Assembly (NCBI GenBank): GCA_009746045.1
Contig: RPFO01000072.1
Location: forward strand, 590,105-654,104
Direction of reading: 5' to 3'
Length of the DNA: 64,000 nucleotides
From: Mesostigma viride
Taxonomy: Eukaryota > Streptophyta > Mesostigmatophyceae > Mesostigmatales > Mesostigmataceae
Shown: positions 55,431 to 63,612 of the stretch, piece by piece
Position numbering within the stretch: the stretch's first letter is position 1
Layout: each line of letters opens with the position of its first letter
Made by a program: the position numbers and the translations under genes
Notes under the pieces: generated by a model
Seen by the model: the letters and a program-made list of their open reading frames with translations, nothing else
What the model was told of the DNA's origin: nothing
The model's database searches: none

Positions 55431-56754
55431 GATGATTGAGGTGGACCCTGCGCATGCTGGGGACTTAGCAAGCTTGAGTGTGCGGGGGAACAGGCGGAGG
55501 GAGAGTGGCTCGCTGGAAATTTGATAGAGGCGCAGCAGGCCCTTGATGCCCTGCGGGCGGATGACAGGGTGTTCCAAGCGCAGTGGATGTTGGCAACGAC
55601 AGATCGAGCGAGTGCTTTTGTCAGCAGGGACACGGTGGCATCCTGGGATGTCAGCATTAGAAGTACAGGAACTGGCAGCCCATGGCAAAGATTAACACGT
55701 CCCTTGTAGGGTTGTCAGTCCTACAGAGAGGACTGGGCCCCCCTACTTTGAGCTAGTGTAGCATTAAGGGCAGAGGGATGCCCCCTATGTTTTAGTGTGG
55801 AAGTTGAACATATATATCTTGCTTTTGCTGGGACTAAAGTGTAAGAAATCATATGTTGAACAAACGACCACAAAATACGCACAGGTGTGGATCCTTCACC
55901 GCAATGCGGCATTTTTTGGTAGTAGCATGACTGGGAAAAACTCAATCAAATCCTGTTGCAAGTTGAAAATTCACAACCATGAAAAGAATAGAGTTCTTGA
56001 ACTGTGGCAAAAAACTGGGCTCAATGTGGCCACAGCTACTGCCTGAAACATGCCAAAACCCACTAGCCCCTAAGAACAGGATTGGAGGTTGTAAGCAGGT
56101 TGCAAGCATGTAAGTCCGCTCATACTACACACCACCATGGCCACCAACCATGCCAATCAACTCATTTTCCTTCAAGCATGACAGGACAACATACTTGCAT
56201 CATCAACTTGCTTCTATTTCATAACTTGGTATTTGTGGGTGCCTGTGCTTGCACGTAGGCCAGAACACGTGTGGACATCTACCTACCAAGACTTGTACTA
56301 CAAACGTCAATCACCACAGAAATGGGTATGCTAAGCACATCTCAATTGGTTTTAACAATATTATTAAGATCACTGAGCTCCCAAGAAGACCAGCATTTGG
56401 TTGAATACAATAAGTGGAGCCCTGCCACAAATGCAGCAGTTAACAGTGGCCTTAAGGTTTCTCAATCCGCACGCGGAAGCAAGAAGCCTCCAGGGTGGGA
56501 GGGAGGGAAAGAAACAATTACGGATCATTGCCTGCCTAGCTTGCTTAAGGCATGGCCCGCCGACACACAAGCTGACATCATCCTAAATTAAGTAACACCA
56601 GCATGCATCACACGCCGGCCTGAACAGTGCTGAAAACGCCACTACAAACAACGTGGCCACGCACCCCCAGGCTAGTGCGTTAACCGTACAGGTAGTTGTA
56701 CAAGGTTCCCAAGTCTGACAAACAATAAACTCGCCCATCGACCCCCTTGGGCCG
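55431..56754. other. Intergenic stretch left of the palindrome
   Basis: AT-balanced sequence without convincing genes. A frame at 56271-56591 (+) lacks domain features. None of the GAGAAG-CTATCC motifs of the palindrome occurs here. Confidence 0.5.
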
Positions 56755-56874
56755 CTAGCCCGGGCCGACCCGACCCCCTGTCGCCCCTCTGTCAGCCCGC
56801 TTTTCAAAGTATGACAGCTGGCACTCTAATGCTGGCACACTGGCAGAAAAAAGTGTAGGTGTGATATAGGTATC

Positions 56875-57616
56875 ATGCCAGTAAAACGAATGTTCCCGGC
56901 TGGCGACCCGCCTGGCCGTCATCACGTGATCAACCAGTTGCAATGGCTCCCCCGAGACAACCGCAACCCGTACGAGCGCCGGCTCGAAGCCATGCGCAGG
57001 GATATGCGCATCGTTGAACGGCAAAGAGCAATCGAGGCCGAAATGGCCGCCCAGGCCCAGGCCCAGGCCATAGCCCAAGCAGCGGCCGACCAGATGCAGT
57101 GGGTGGTGGAGGTGCACGAGCAGCAACAACACCGCGCGCGACGTGTACGGCGAAAGTGTTCAGCGACCACGTCCAGTGGAAGCAGATGCAGCAGGGGGGT
57201 CGCGGGGGCGCGTTTTAGCAATTGCTTGCAACACGCCGGGCGCGCCAAGAAGCGCAAAACGAACTTGATTCGCCCACGCAAGCACAGGATGCGCGCAGAT
57301 GACGTTGCGGATGACGCGGCATTCCTTGACATGCTTTCCCGCTTGCCAACACCCCCTACACAGCCACCTACGCAGCCACCTACACAGGAAGAGATTGAGA
57401 GAGAAAGGGAAACGATGGCCAGTCTGGCCAGCTGCCAGCCCCCCGACCACCACGCGCCGTACCAGGAGAGGCTGGCGGGAAGCATACCTTGAGCGTATGC
57501 TGGCCCGCGCACGCCACGGACCGCCCGAAGAGAACTTTCTAGCGCGCAGGGCCTATCTTGACACTTTTCGACGCCCACCACTCGGACTTGGCGAACAAAG
57601 GCATGCGGGGGGGTGA
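56875..57616 (+). pseudogene. Palindrome ORF1, left-arm copy, frameshifted
   Basis: Same gene as the intact right-arm copy (61947-62690). A one-base deletion near 57433 (GCCAGCTGCC against GCCAGCTTGCC) makes the protein stop at 57492 after 205 residues; the original C-terminus WREAYLERMLARARHGPPEE lies in the next frame to 57616. Confidence 0.75.
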
Positions 57617-57677
57617 GTACAGCGAATGAGCGAGCCCGTGACCCTTGCAATTTTGTCCCTTGCGATATATATAGACG

Positions 57678-58048
57678 ATGGAAGAGGGCACGTCCCCACC
57701 CGGGTCCACGCACGTACCGCGCCGAAAAATGAAGGCGGACGGCACGTACTACACCCCCCGCCCCCGCCACCTCCTCCCGGCCCGGTGCTTCGGGCACTCA
57801 AGTACATCGTGCAGTCCCCGCTGGGGGCCCCACTCCGGTTTCTGGTGACGTACGGGGTAGAGGGAGACGGGTTTGTAAGGGCCTACGAGGGGATGTTCAG
57901 ACTGACCCTGTTGATGGCCGTAATCCTCGCGTACTTCGTGTATTTCCTGGTCAAGATGTGGCGTCGCCCCGTCAAGCTGGACTTCACCCCGGCCGTGGCG
58001 GCCGTAAAGAGGCTCCCCACTCCAAGCAGCGGGCCGACAGTGGGCTGA
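57678..58048 (+). pseudogene. Palindrome ORF2, left-arm copy, one-base shift in a C run
   Basis: ATG at 57678, 7 bp after a GATATATATAG box. The frame breaks at the C run near 57754-57760 (one C fewer than the right arm) and the membrane part is then read in another frame to 58048. See the right-arm copy for the protein. Confidence 0.65.
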
Positions 58049-58079
58049 GTAATTATCCATCGCAGTATTATCCATCTCC

Positions 58080-58247
58080 ATGTTCATGCTATTGCTCGTG
58101 ATCATCCTGCTGTTCGTGATCTTCATGATGCGTAACATGCCCGAACCCGCTACCCCCCCTCGGACCCCGGTGCAGCCGCCGTGGCGTACGAGGCCACCCC
58201 CAACCCGGAGCCGGACAGCACGGCCGCGGCCCCCGCGAACACGGTAG
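58080..58247 (+). CDS. Palindrome ORF3a, short membrane peptide (55 aa)
   Basis: MFMLLLVIILLFVIFMMRN is a typical single transmembrane segment at the N-terminus, followed by a Pro/Arg-rich tail. The frame passes through a run of seven C (58153-58159) that is the same in both arms. With one more C it would join the downstream frame (ORF3b). So this could be a separate peptide, a frameshift product or an assembly error shared by both arms. Confidence 0.5.
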   Translation: MFMLLLVIILLFVIFMMRNMPEPATPPRTPVQPPWRTRPPPTRSRTARPRPPRTR

Positions 58248-58558
58248 ACCCCCGCGCGCCTGAGGAGAAGGCCGAGCGCGTGCGCTTCAAGGACGCGATA
58301 CCCGGAATGGTCACCAACGTGCAGGCGATGATCGTGGACAGCGTGAACCCCGTGTCCATGTTGGGCGGCCTCATGAGCGGGTTCGGCATGATTCCCAACA
58401 AGGCGGCCGACAAGGTCAGCAAGGCGGGCGCCAAGATCACCAAGGCCGTGGTGGGGCACACCCCGGGCGGTGCGCTGATGCAGGCGTTCAAGGAGAAGAA
58501 GAGCGCGCGGTGCAAGGCCAAGAAGTTCTTCAGCTGGGGGTTCGCCAAGTGCAAGTAG
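58181..58558 (+). CDS. Palindrome ORF3b, small basic amphipathic protein (125 aa, left arm intact)
   Basis: MAYEATPNPEPDSTAAAPAN (acidic/Pro linker), then IPGMVTNVQAMIVDSVNPVS and MLGGLMSGFGMIPN (Gly/Met-rich amphipathic region), then a Lys-rich end KEKKSARCKAKKFFSWGFAK. Could be a minor capsid, membrane-active or DNA-binding protein of a small virus; no family recognised. Possibly the C-terminal part of a fusion with ORF3a. In the right arm a 2-bp deletion (CGCGCC against CGCGCGCC) breaks it near 61310. Confidence 0.55.
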   Translation: MAYEATPNPEPDSTAAAPANTVDPRAPEEKAERVRFKDAIPGMVTNVQAMIVDSVNPVSMLGGLMSGFGMIPNKAADKVSKAGAKITKAVVGHTPGGALMQAFKEKKSARCKAKKFFSWGFAKCK

Positions 58559-58587
58559 CGCCGAGGGGCGGGAGCAGCGGGAGAGCT

Positions 58588-59118
58588 TGGATGTTCTTCT
58601 CCCCCCCGTTTTTGAGAAGCCTATCCACGATCTCGCTCGAGACGGGATTCTCACCTCCCGCCAGTTTTTTTGGCAAGGAGAAGCCTATCCAACAACATTG
58701 CTCGATAATGCCCGGAGAGGGCGTCTTAAATTTGTTCGACGGTCGAGCAGGGTTTAAGAGGGGGGAATTTGGATAGTCTTCTTTTGGTAGTCTTCTTTTT
58801 GGAGAGAAAAAAAAAGTATTTTATGGCGTAAGGAATTTTTTTGGGGGGGGGTATAGGCTATAGGGTATAGGCCTGGGGGGAATAATAGTTGCGGCCGGGC
58901 CCGAAAAAGAAGACTATCCAAGAGAAGCCTATCCACGAACATTGCCCGAGAACTGCGGGAGAGGGTGTCTTAAATTTACTCGCCCCCCACCAGGGGTTGT
59001 CAGGGGTCGAGTTTGGATAGTCTTCTCTTTTTTTTCCTGGTGACGGATGGATGGGCCGGGGTTGGCAGGGGTTGTATTGGATAGGCTTCTCTTTTTTGGG
59101 TCGGAGAAGGCTATCCAA
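58588..59118. repeat. Zone of inverted GAGAAG-CTATCC motifs, left arm
   Basis: About nine copies of GAGAAGVCTATCCA or its reverse complement TGGATAGNCTTCTC, at about 58588, 58614, 58678, 58769, 58785, 58908, 58922, 59013, 59078 and 59103. Some form hairpins: TTGGATAGGCTTCTC and GAGAAGGCTATCCAA at 59078-59118, with a 12-base loop. Also present are a GTCTTAAATTT...GGTTTAAG module and a CCTATAGCCTATAC-like block at 58849-58875. Mirrored at 60448-60978. Confidence 0.85.
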
Positions 59119-59304
59119 GGCGGGGCCGTGTTGAGAGCCCCCGAAAAAAAATGTCCGCAGTGGTTAATGGATGCGGCCGCCACCCCCCCGTGGGCCGGCC
59201 TGCAGTGGTGGACGCCCCCCGCCAAGTGGGTGATGCGCGACGGGAAGATCGTGCTTGCCACCCCGGTCGATGTGCCCGCTGACGTGAGCAAAGACGAGCG
59301 ATGA
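59047..59304 (+). CDS. Palindrome ORF4, small protein (left-arm copy)
   Basis: Open frame of 85 codons; the convincing part is the end, AGLQWWTPPAKWVMRDGKIV and PADVSKDER, possibly starting at the ATG at 59167 (46 residues). In the right arm an indel near 60370 breaks it. Function unknown. Confidence 0.4.
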   Translation: MDGPGLAGVVLDRLLFFGSEKAIQGGAVLRAPEKKCPQWLMDAAATPPWAGLQWWTPPAKWVMRDGKIVLATPVDVPADVSKDER

Positions 59305-59384
59305 CGTCAGCAAGTATACAGCACACCTACGTCCCGGCACACCCCGCCCCGGGGTTGTGGAGGGGTGGCGCTGCGCCTCCCCCG

Positions 59385-59700
59385 AACAGTGGTGGTGACA
59401 GATGCCAGCAAAGATACCGTAAGATTCCAAACGACATCCCGCGCGCTCCGCGCCGCCGATGATGGTGACAGGGCAGCGAAGAGGCATGCAGCGTGCCACG
59501 TGTCCGATTTCTATTGGCTAAATGCAAAAAAGCCCCCATCACACACCGATTCGGGTGGTGACAGGGGCCAGTGGGTGACAGACGCCAGCATAAGTGTCAA
59601 TCTTTGAAAATGATCACACGCCGAGCGGTGGTTACCAGGGGAGGTGTCAGAGTTTGGCAGCATAAGGGCAAAAAAAATATCTAAAGTGACAGTATATAAG
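59385..59700. repeat. GTGACAG direct repeats near the palindrome centre, left arm
   Basis: GGTGACAG occurs at about 59394, 59464 and 59554, with GGGTGACAGACGCCAGCA at 59573 and GGTGTCAG and AGTGACAG further on. They are followed by AGTATATAAGTACC (TATA-like) at 59690. The same order is mirrored at 59867-60180. Repeated sites beside a genome end would suit replication or packaging proteins. Confidence 0.55.
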
Positions 59701-59740
59701 TACCTTCCAACAGGAAGAGCCGGACTTTGACACCGGGTGT

Positions 59741-59826
59741 TTGACAGGGACCCCCTGGCTCCTCCCCGCCCGGATTCAGTGGCCACTGAATCCGGGCGGG
59801 GAGGAGCCAGGGGGTCCCTGTCAAAC
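59741..59826. other. Central dyad of the palindrome
   Basis: Perfect self-complementary sequence through TGACAGGGACCCC...GGGGTCCCTGTCA with axis in TGGCCA at about 59783. GC-rich arms on both sides of GATTCAGTGGCCACTGAATC. This is what replicated covalently closed hairpin telomeres look like, but a missed sequencing adapter would look the same. Confidence 0.85.
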
Positions 59827-60447
59827 ACCCGGTGTCAAAGTCCGGTCTCTTCCTGTTGGAAGGTACTTATATACTGTCACTTTAGATATTTTTTTTGCCC
59901 TTATGCTGCCAAACTCTGACACCTCCCCTGGTAACCACCGCTCGGCGTGTGATCATTTTCAAAGATTGACACTTATGCTGGCGTCTGTCACCCACTGGCC
60001 CCTGTCACCACCCGAATCGGTGTGTGATGGGGGCTTTTTTGCATTTAGCCAATAGAAATCGGACACGTGGCACGCTGCATGCCTCTTCGCTGCCCTGTCA
60101 CCATCATCGGCGGCGCGGAGCGCGCGGGATGTCGTTTGGAATCTTACGGTATCTTTGCTGGCATCTGTCACCACCACTGTTCGGGGAGGCGCAGCGCCAC
60201 CCCTCCACAACCCCGGGGCGGGGTGTGCCGGGACGTAGGTGTGCTGTATACTTGCTGACGTCATCGCTCGTCTTTGCTCACGTCAGCGGGCACATCGACC
60301 GGGGTGGCAAGCACGATCTTCCCGTCGCGCATCACCCACTTGGCGGGGGGCGTCCACCACTGCAGGCCGGCCCACGGGGGGTGGCGGCCGCATCCATTAA
60401 CCACTGCGGACATTTTTTTTCGGGGGCTCTCAACACGGCCCCGCCTT

Positions 60448-60978
60448 GGATAGCCTTCTCCGACCCAAAAAAGAGAAGCCTATCCAATACAACCCCTGCC
60501 AACCCCGGCCCATCCATCCGTCACCAGGAAAAAAAAGAGAAGACTATCCAAACTCGACCCCTGACAACCCCTGGTGGGGGGCGAGTAAATTTAAGACACC
60601 CTCTCCCGCAGTTCTCGGGCAATGTTCGTGGATAGGCTTCTCTTGGATAGTCTTCTTTTTCGGGCCCGGCCGCAACTATTATTCCCCCCAGGCCTATACC
60701 CTATAGCCTATACCCCCCCCCAAAAAAATTCCTTACGCCATAAAATACTTTTTTTTTCTCTCCAAAAAGAAGACTACCAAAAGAAGACTATCCAAATTCC
60801 CCCCTCTTAAACCCTGCTCGACCGTCGAACAAATTTAAGACGCCCTCTCCGGGCATTATCGAGCAATGTTGTTGGATAGGCTTCTCCTTGCCAAAAAAAC
60901 TGGCGGGAGGTGAGAATCCCGTCTCGAGCGAGATCGTGGATAGGCTTCTCAAAAACGGGGGGGAGAAGAACATCCAAG
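60448..60978. repeat. Zone of inverted GAGAAG-CTATCC motifs, right arm
   Basis: Mirror of the left-arm zone. The hairpin lies at 60449-60488. Differs little from the left arm. Confidence 0.85.
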
Positions 60979-61005
60979 CTCTCCCGCTGCTCCCGCCCCT
61001 CGGCG

Positions 61006-61482
61006 CTACTTGCACTTGGCGAACCCCCAGCTGAAGAACTTCTTGGCCTTGCACCGCGCGCTCTTCTTCTCCTTGAACGCCTGCATCAGCGCACCGCCCG
61101 GGGTGTGCCCCACCACGGCCTTGGTGATCTTGGCGCCCGCCTTGCTGACCTTGTCGGCCGCCTTGTTGGGAATCATGCCGAACCCGCTCATGAGGCCGCC
61201 CAACATGGACACGGGGTTCACGCTGTCCACGATCATCGCCTGCACGTTGGTGACCATTCCGGGTATCGCGTCCTTGAAGCGCACGCGCTCGGCCTTCTCC
61301 TCAGGCGCGGGGGTCTACCGTGTTCGCGGGGGCCGCGGCCGTGCTGTCCGGCTCCGGGTTGGGGGTGGCCTCGTACGCCACGGCGGCTGCACCGGGGTCC
61401 GAGGGGGGGTAGCGGGTTCGGGCATGTTACGCATCATGAAGATCACGAACAGCAGGATGATCACGAGCAATAGCATGAACAT
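61006..61482 (-). pseudogene. Palindrome ORF3a/3b, right-arm copy
   Basis: The start MFMLLLVIILL at 61482 is intact and the seven-G run (complement of the C run) is as in the left arm. A 2-bp deletion near 61310 breaks ORF3b; its C-terminal 92 residues from MRFKDAIPG remain open to 61006. Confidence 0.6.
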
Positions 61483-61513
61483 GGAGATGGATAATACTGC
61501 GATGGATAATTAC

Positions 61514-61885
61514 TCAGCCCACTGTCGGCCCGCTGCTTGGAGTGGGGAGCCTCTTTACGGCCGCCACGGCCGGGGTGAAGTCCAGCTTGACGGGGCGACG
61601 CCACATCTTGACCAGGAAATACACGAAGTACGCGAGGATTACGGCCATCAACAGGGTCAGTCTGAACATCCCCTCGTAGGCCCTTACAAACCCGTCTCCC
61701 TCTACCCCGTACGTCACCAGAAACCGGAGTGGGGCCCCCAGCGGGGACTGCACGATGTACTTGAGTGCCCGAAGCACCGGGCCGGGAGGAGGTGGCGGGG
61801 GCGGGGGGGTGTAGTACGTGCCGTCCGCCTTCATTTTTCGGCGCGGTACGTGCGTGGACCCGGGTGGGGACGTGCCCTCTTCCAT
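61514..61885 (-). CDS. Palindrome ORF2, membrane protein (123 aa, right arm intact)
   Basis: Starts MEEGTSPPGSTHVPRRKMK, 7 bp after a GATATATATAG box. A proline run (eight P), then YIVQSPLGAPLRFLVTYGVE. One strong transmembrane segment LTLLMAVILAYFVYFLVKMW is followed by basic residues RRPVK. A type of small membrane protein common in virion membranes or holin-like roles; no family recognised. Lies between ORF1 and ORF3 in the same direction. Confidence 0.65.
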   Translation of the reverse strand: MEEGTSPPGSTHVPRRKMKADGTYYTPPPPPPPPGPVLRALKYIVQSPLGAPLRFLVTYGVEGDGFVRAYEGMFRLTLLMAVILAYFVYFLVKMWRRPVKLDFTPAVAAVKRLPTPSSGPTVG

Positions 61886-61946
61886 CGTCTATATATATCG
61901 CAAGGGACAAAATTGCAAGGGTCACGGGCTCGCTCATTCGCTGTAC

Positions 61947-62690
61947 TCACCCCCCCGCATGCCTTTGTTCGCCAAGTCCGAGTGGTGGGCGTCGAAAAGT
62001 GTCAAGATAGGCCCTGCGCGCTAGAAAGTCCTCTTCGGGCGGTCCGTGGCGTGCGCGGGCCAGCATACGCTCAAGGTATGCTTCCCGCCAGCCTCTCCTG
62101 GTACGGTGCGTGGTGGTCGGAGGGGCTGGCAAGCTGGCCAGACTGGCCATCGTTTCCCTTTCTCTCTCAATCTCTTCCTGTGTAGGTGGCTGCGTAGGTG
62201 GCTGTGTAGGGGGTGTTGGCAAGCGGGAAAGCATGTCAAGGAATGCCGCGTCATCCGCAACGTCATCTGCGCGCATCCTGTGCTTGCGTGGGCGAATCAA
62301 GTTCGTTTTGCGCTTCTTGGCGCGCCCGGCGTGTTGCAAGCAATTGCTAAAACGCGCCCCCGCGACCCCCCTGCTGCATCTGCTTCCACTGGACGTGGTC
62401 GCTGAACACTTTCGCCGTACACGTCGCGCGCGGTGTTGTTGCTGCTCGTGCACCTCCACCACCCACTGCATCTGGTCGGCCGCTGCTTGGGCTATGGCCT
62501 GGGCCTGGGCCTGGGCGGCCATTTCGGCCTCGATTGCTCTTTGCCGTTCAACGATGCGCATATCCCTGCGCATGGCTTCGAGCCGGCGCTCGTACGGGTT
62601 GCGGTTGTCTCGGGGGAGCCATTGCAACTGGTTGATCACGTGATGACGGCCAGGCGGGTCGCCAGCCGGGAACATTCGTTTTACTGGCAT
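61947..62690 (-). CDS. Palindrome ORF1, zinc-motif protein (247 aa, right arm intact)
   Basis: Starts MPVKRMFPAGDPPGRHH. Residues 30-80 form a charged Ala/Gln helix (RRLEAMRRDMRIVERQRAIE). A zinc-like motif follows: KCSATTSSGSRCSRG then FSNCLQHAG, that is C-x7-C-x10-C-x2-H. Motifs of this kind (CxxxTxxGxxC...CxxH) recur in proteins of nucleocytoplasmic large DNA viruses and related elements. It ends with a PPTQ repeat and a Glu/Arg-rich C-terminus. A TGTGATATAGG box lies just upstream of the ATG. Role unknown; nucleic-acid binding is plausible. Confidence 0.65.
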   Translation of the reverse strand: MPVKRMFPAGDPPGRHHVINQLQWLPRDNRNPYERRLEAMRRDMRIVERQRAIEAEMAAQAQAQAIAQAAADQMQWVVEVHEQQQHRARRVRRKCSATTSSGSRCSRGVAGARFSNCLQHAGRAKKRKTNLIRPRKHRMRADDVADDAAFLDMLSRLPTPPTQPPTQPPTQEEIERERETMASLASLPAPPTTTHRTRRGWREAYLERMLARARHGPPEEDFLARRAYLDTFRRPPLGLGEQRHAGG

Positions 62691-62810
62691 GATACCTATA
62701 TCACACCTACACTTTTTTCTGCCAGTGTGCCAGCATTAGAGTGCCAGCTGTCATACTTTGAAAAGCGGGCTGACAGAGGGGCGACAGGGGGTCGGGTCGG
62801 CCCGGGCTAG

Positions 62811-62892
62811 TCGGACGATACCGCCATCGCGCGAAACACGTATACAAAAAAGCGCACATAATTTTGAAACGCGCGCGCACAGCACCGCTCGA
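62811..62892. other. Right flank immediately outside the palindrome
   Basis: Short unique stretch without recognisable elements, separating the right arm from the diverged motif zone. Confidence 0.5.
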
Positions 62893-63470
62893 ACGCTCTC
62901 AACACGGCCCCGACTTGGATAGCCTTCTACCCACCAAAAAAGAGAAGACTATCCAACAAAACCCCCGCCAAACCCGGCCCGTCCATCCGTCACCAGGAAA
63001 AAAAAGAGAAGACTATCCAAATTCCCCCCCTCTCAAACCCCGCTCGACCATCGAACAAATTTAAGACGACCTCTCCAGCCACTCTCGCCCGTTGGTCGTG
63101 GATAGCCTTCTCTTGGATAGCCTTCTTTTTACCCCCCCCGGCCAAACTATTACTCCACCTATACCCTACACCCTATACCCTATACCCCCCCTGAAAAATT
63201 TCCTTACGCCATAAAATACTTTTTTTTTCTATCCAAAAAGAAGACTACCAAAAGAAGACTATCCAAACTCCCCCCTCTTAAACCCCGCCCGACCATCGAA
63301 CAAATTTAAGACGCCCCCTCCCGACATTCTCGACCATCGGTCGTGGATAGCCTTCTCGTCGACAAAAAAAACGGCACGCGACGAGAAACCTCTCTCGACC
63401 AAGATCGTGGATAGACTTCTCCAAAAACACGGAGAGAAGAACATCCAACCTCTCCAGCCTCTGCCGACAC
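62893..63470. repeat. Diverged copy of the GAGAAG-CTATCC zone outside the palindrome
   Basis: Collinear with 60420-60990 of the right arm in the same orientation: CTCTCAACACGGCCCCG, the hairpin TTGGATAGCCTTCT...AGAAGACTATCCAA (62914-62956), CCATCCGTCACCAGGAAA, the CTATACCCTA block (63163-63190), TAAAATACTTTTTTTTTCT and GAGAAGAACATCCAA (63433). Background sequence has drifted but the motifs are kept. The homologue of ORF3 does not follow. Confidence 0.8.
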
Positions 63471-63483
63471 TCGACCTGCAACG

Positions 63484-63612
63484 ACCTGCAACGAACCGCC
63501 ACGACCGCCACGAACCGCCACGCCCGCCACGGCCTGCCGCGTCCCGCCACGCCCGCCACGGCCTGCCGCGTCCCGCCACGCCCGCCACGGCCTGCCGCGT
63601 CCCGCCACGAAC
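63484..63612. repeat. CGCCACG-rich short tandem repeats, 27-bp units
   Basis: Three units of about 27 bp containing CCCGCCACGGCCTGCCGCGT (63521-63606), preceded by looser CGACCTGCAA and CGAACCGCCA repeats. Long minus-strand frames across it (Arg/Trp/Gly-rich) are products of the repeat. Confidence 0.8.

Larger units (their letters stand above)
56755..62810. repeat. 6.06-kb spacer-free palindrome (two about 3.03-kb arms)
   Basis: The left arm starts CTAGCCCGGGCC at 56755; its reverse complement ends the right arm at 62810. The centre is GATTCAGTGGCCACTGAATC at about 59774-59793 with no loop. Homology stops exactly at both outer ends. Arms are almost identical, with scattered differences: indels in C/G runs near 57440, 57765 and 58257, and substitutions such as GAAGAGAAC against GAAGAGGAC. 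Both arms carry the same set of small virus-like genes pointing toward the centre. Interpretations: a terminal junction or dimer of a linear hairpin-ended virus or Polinton-like element, an inverted duplication after integration, or a chimeric long read. Confidence 0.93.

Noticed and set aside
59690-59705. TATATAAG near the palindrome centre as a definite promoter
   Set aside because: It points across the centre into the opposite arm's antisense strand; too little evidence to call a promoter.
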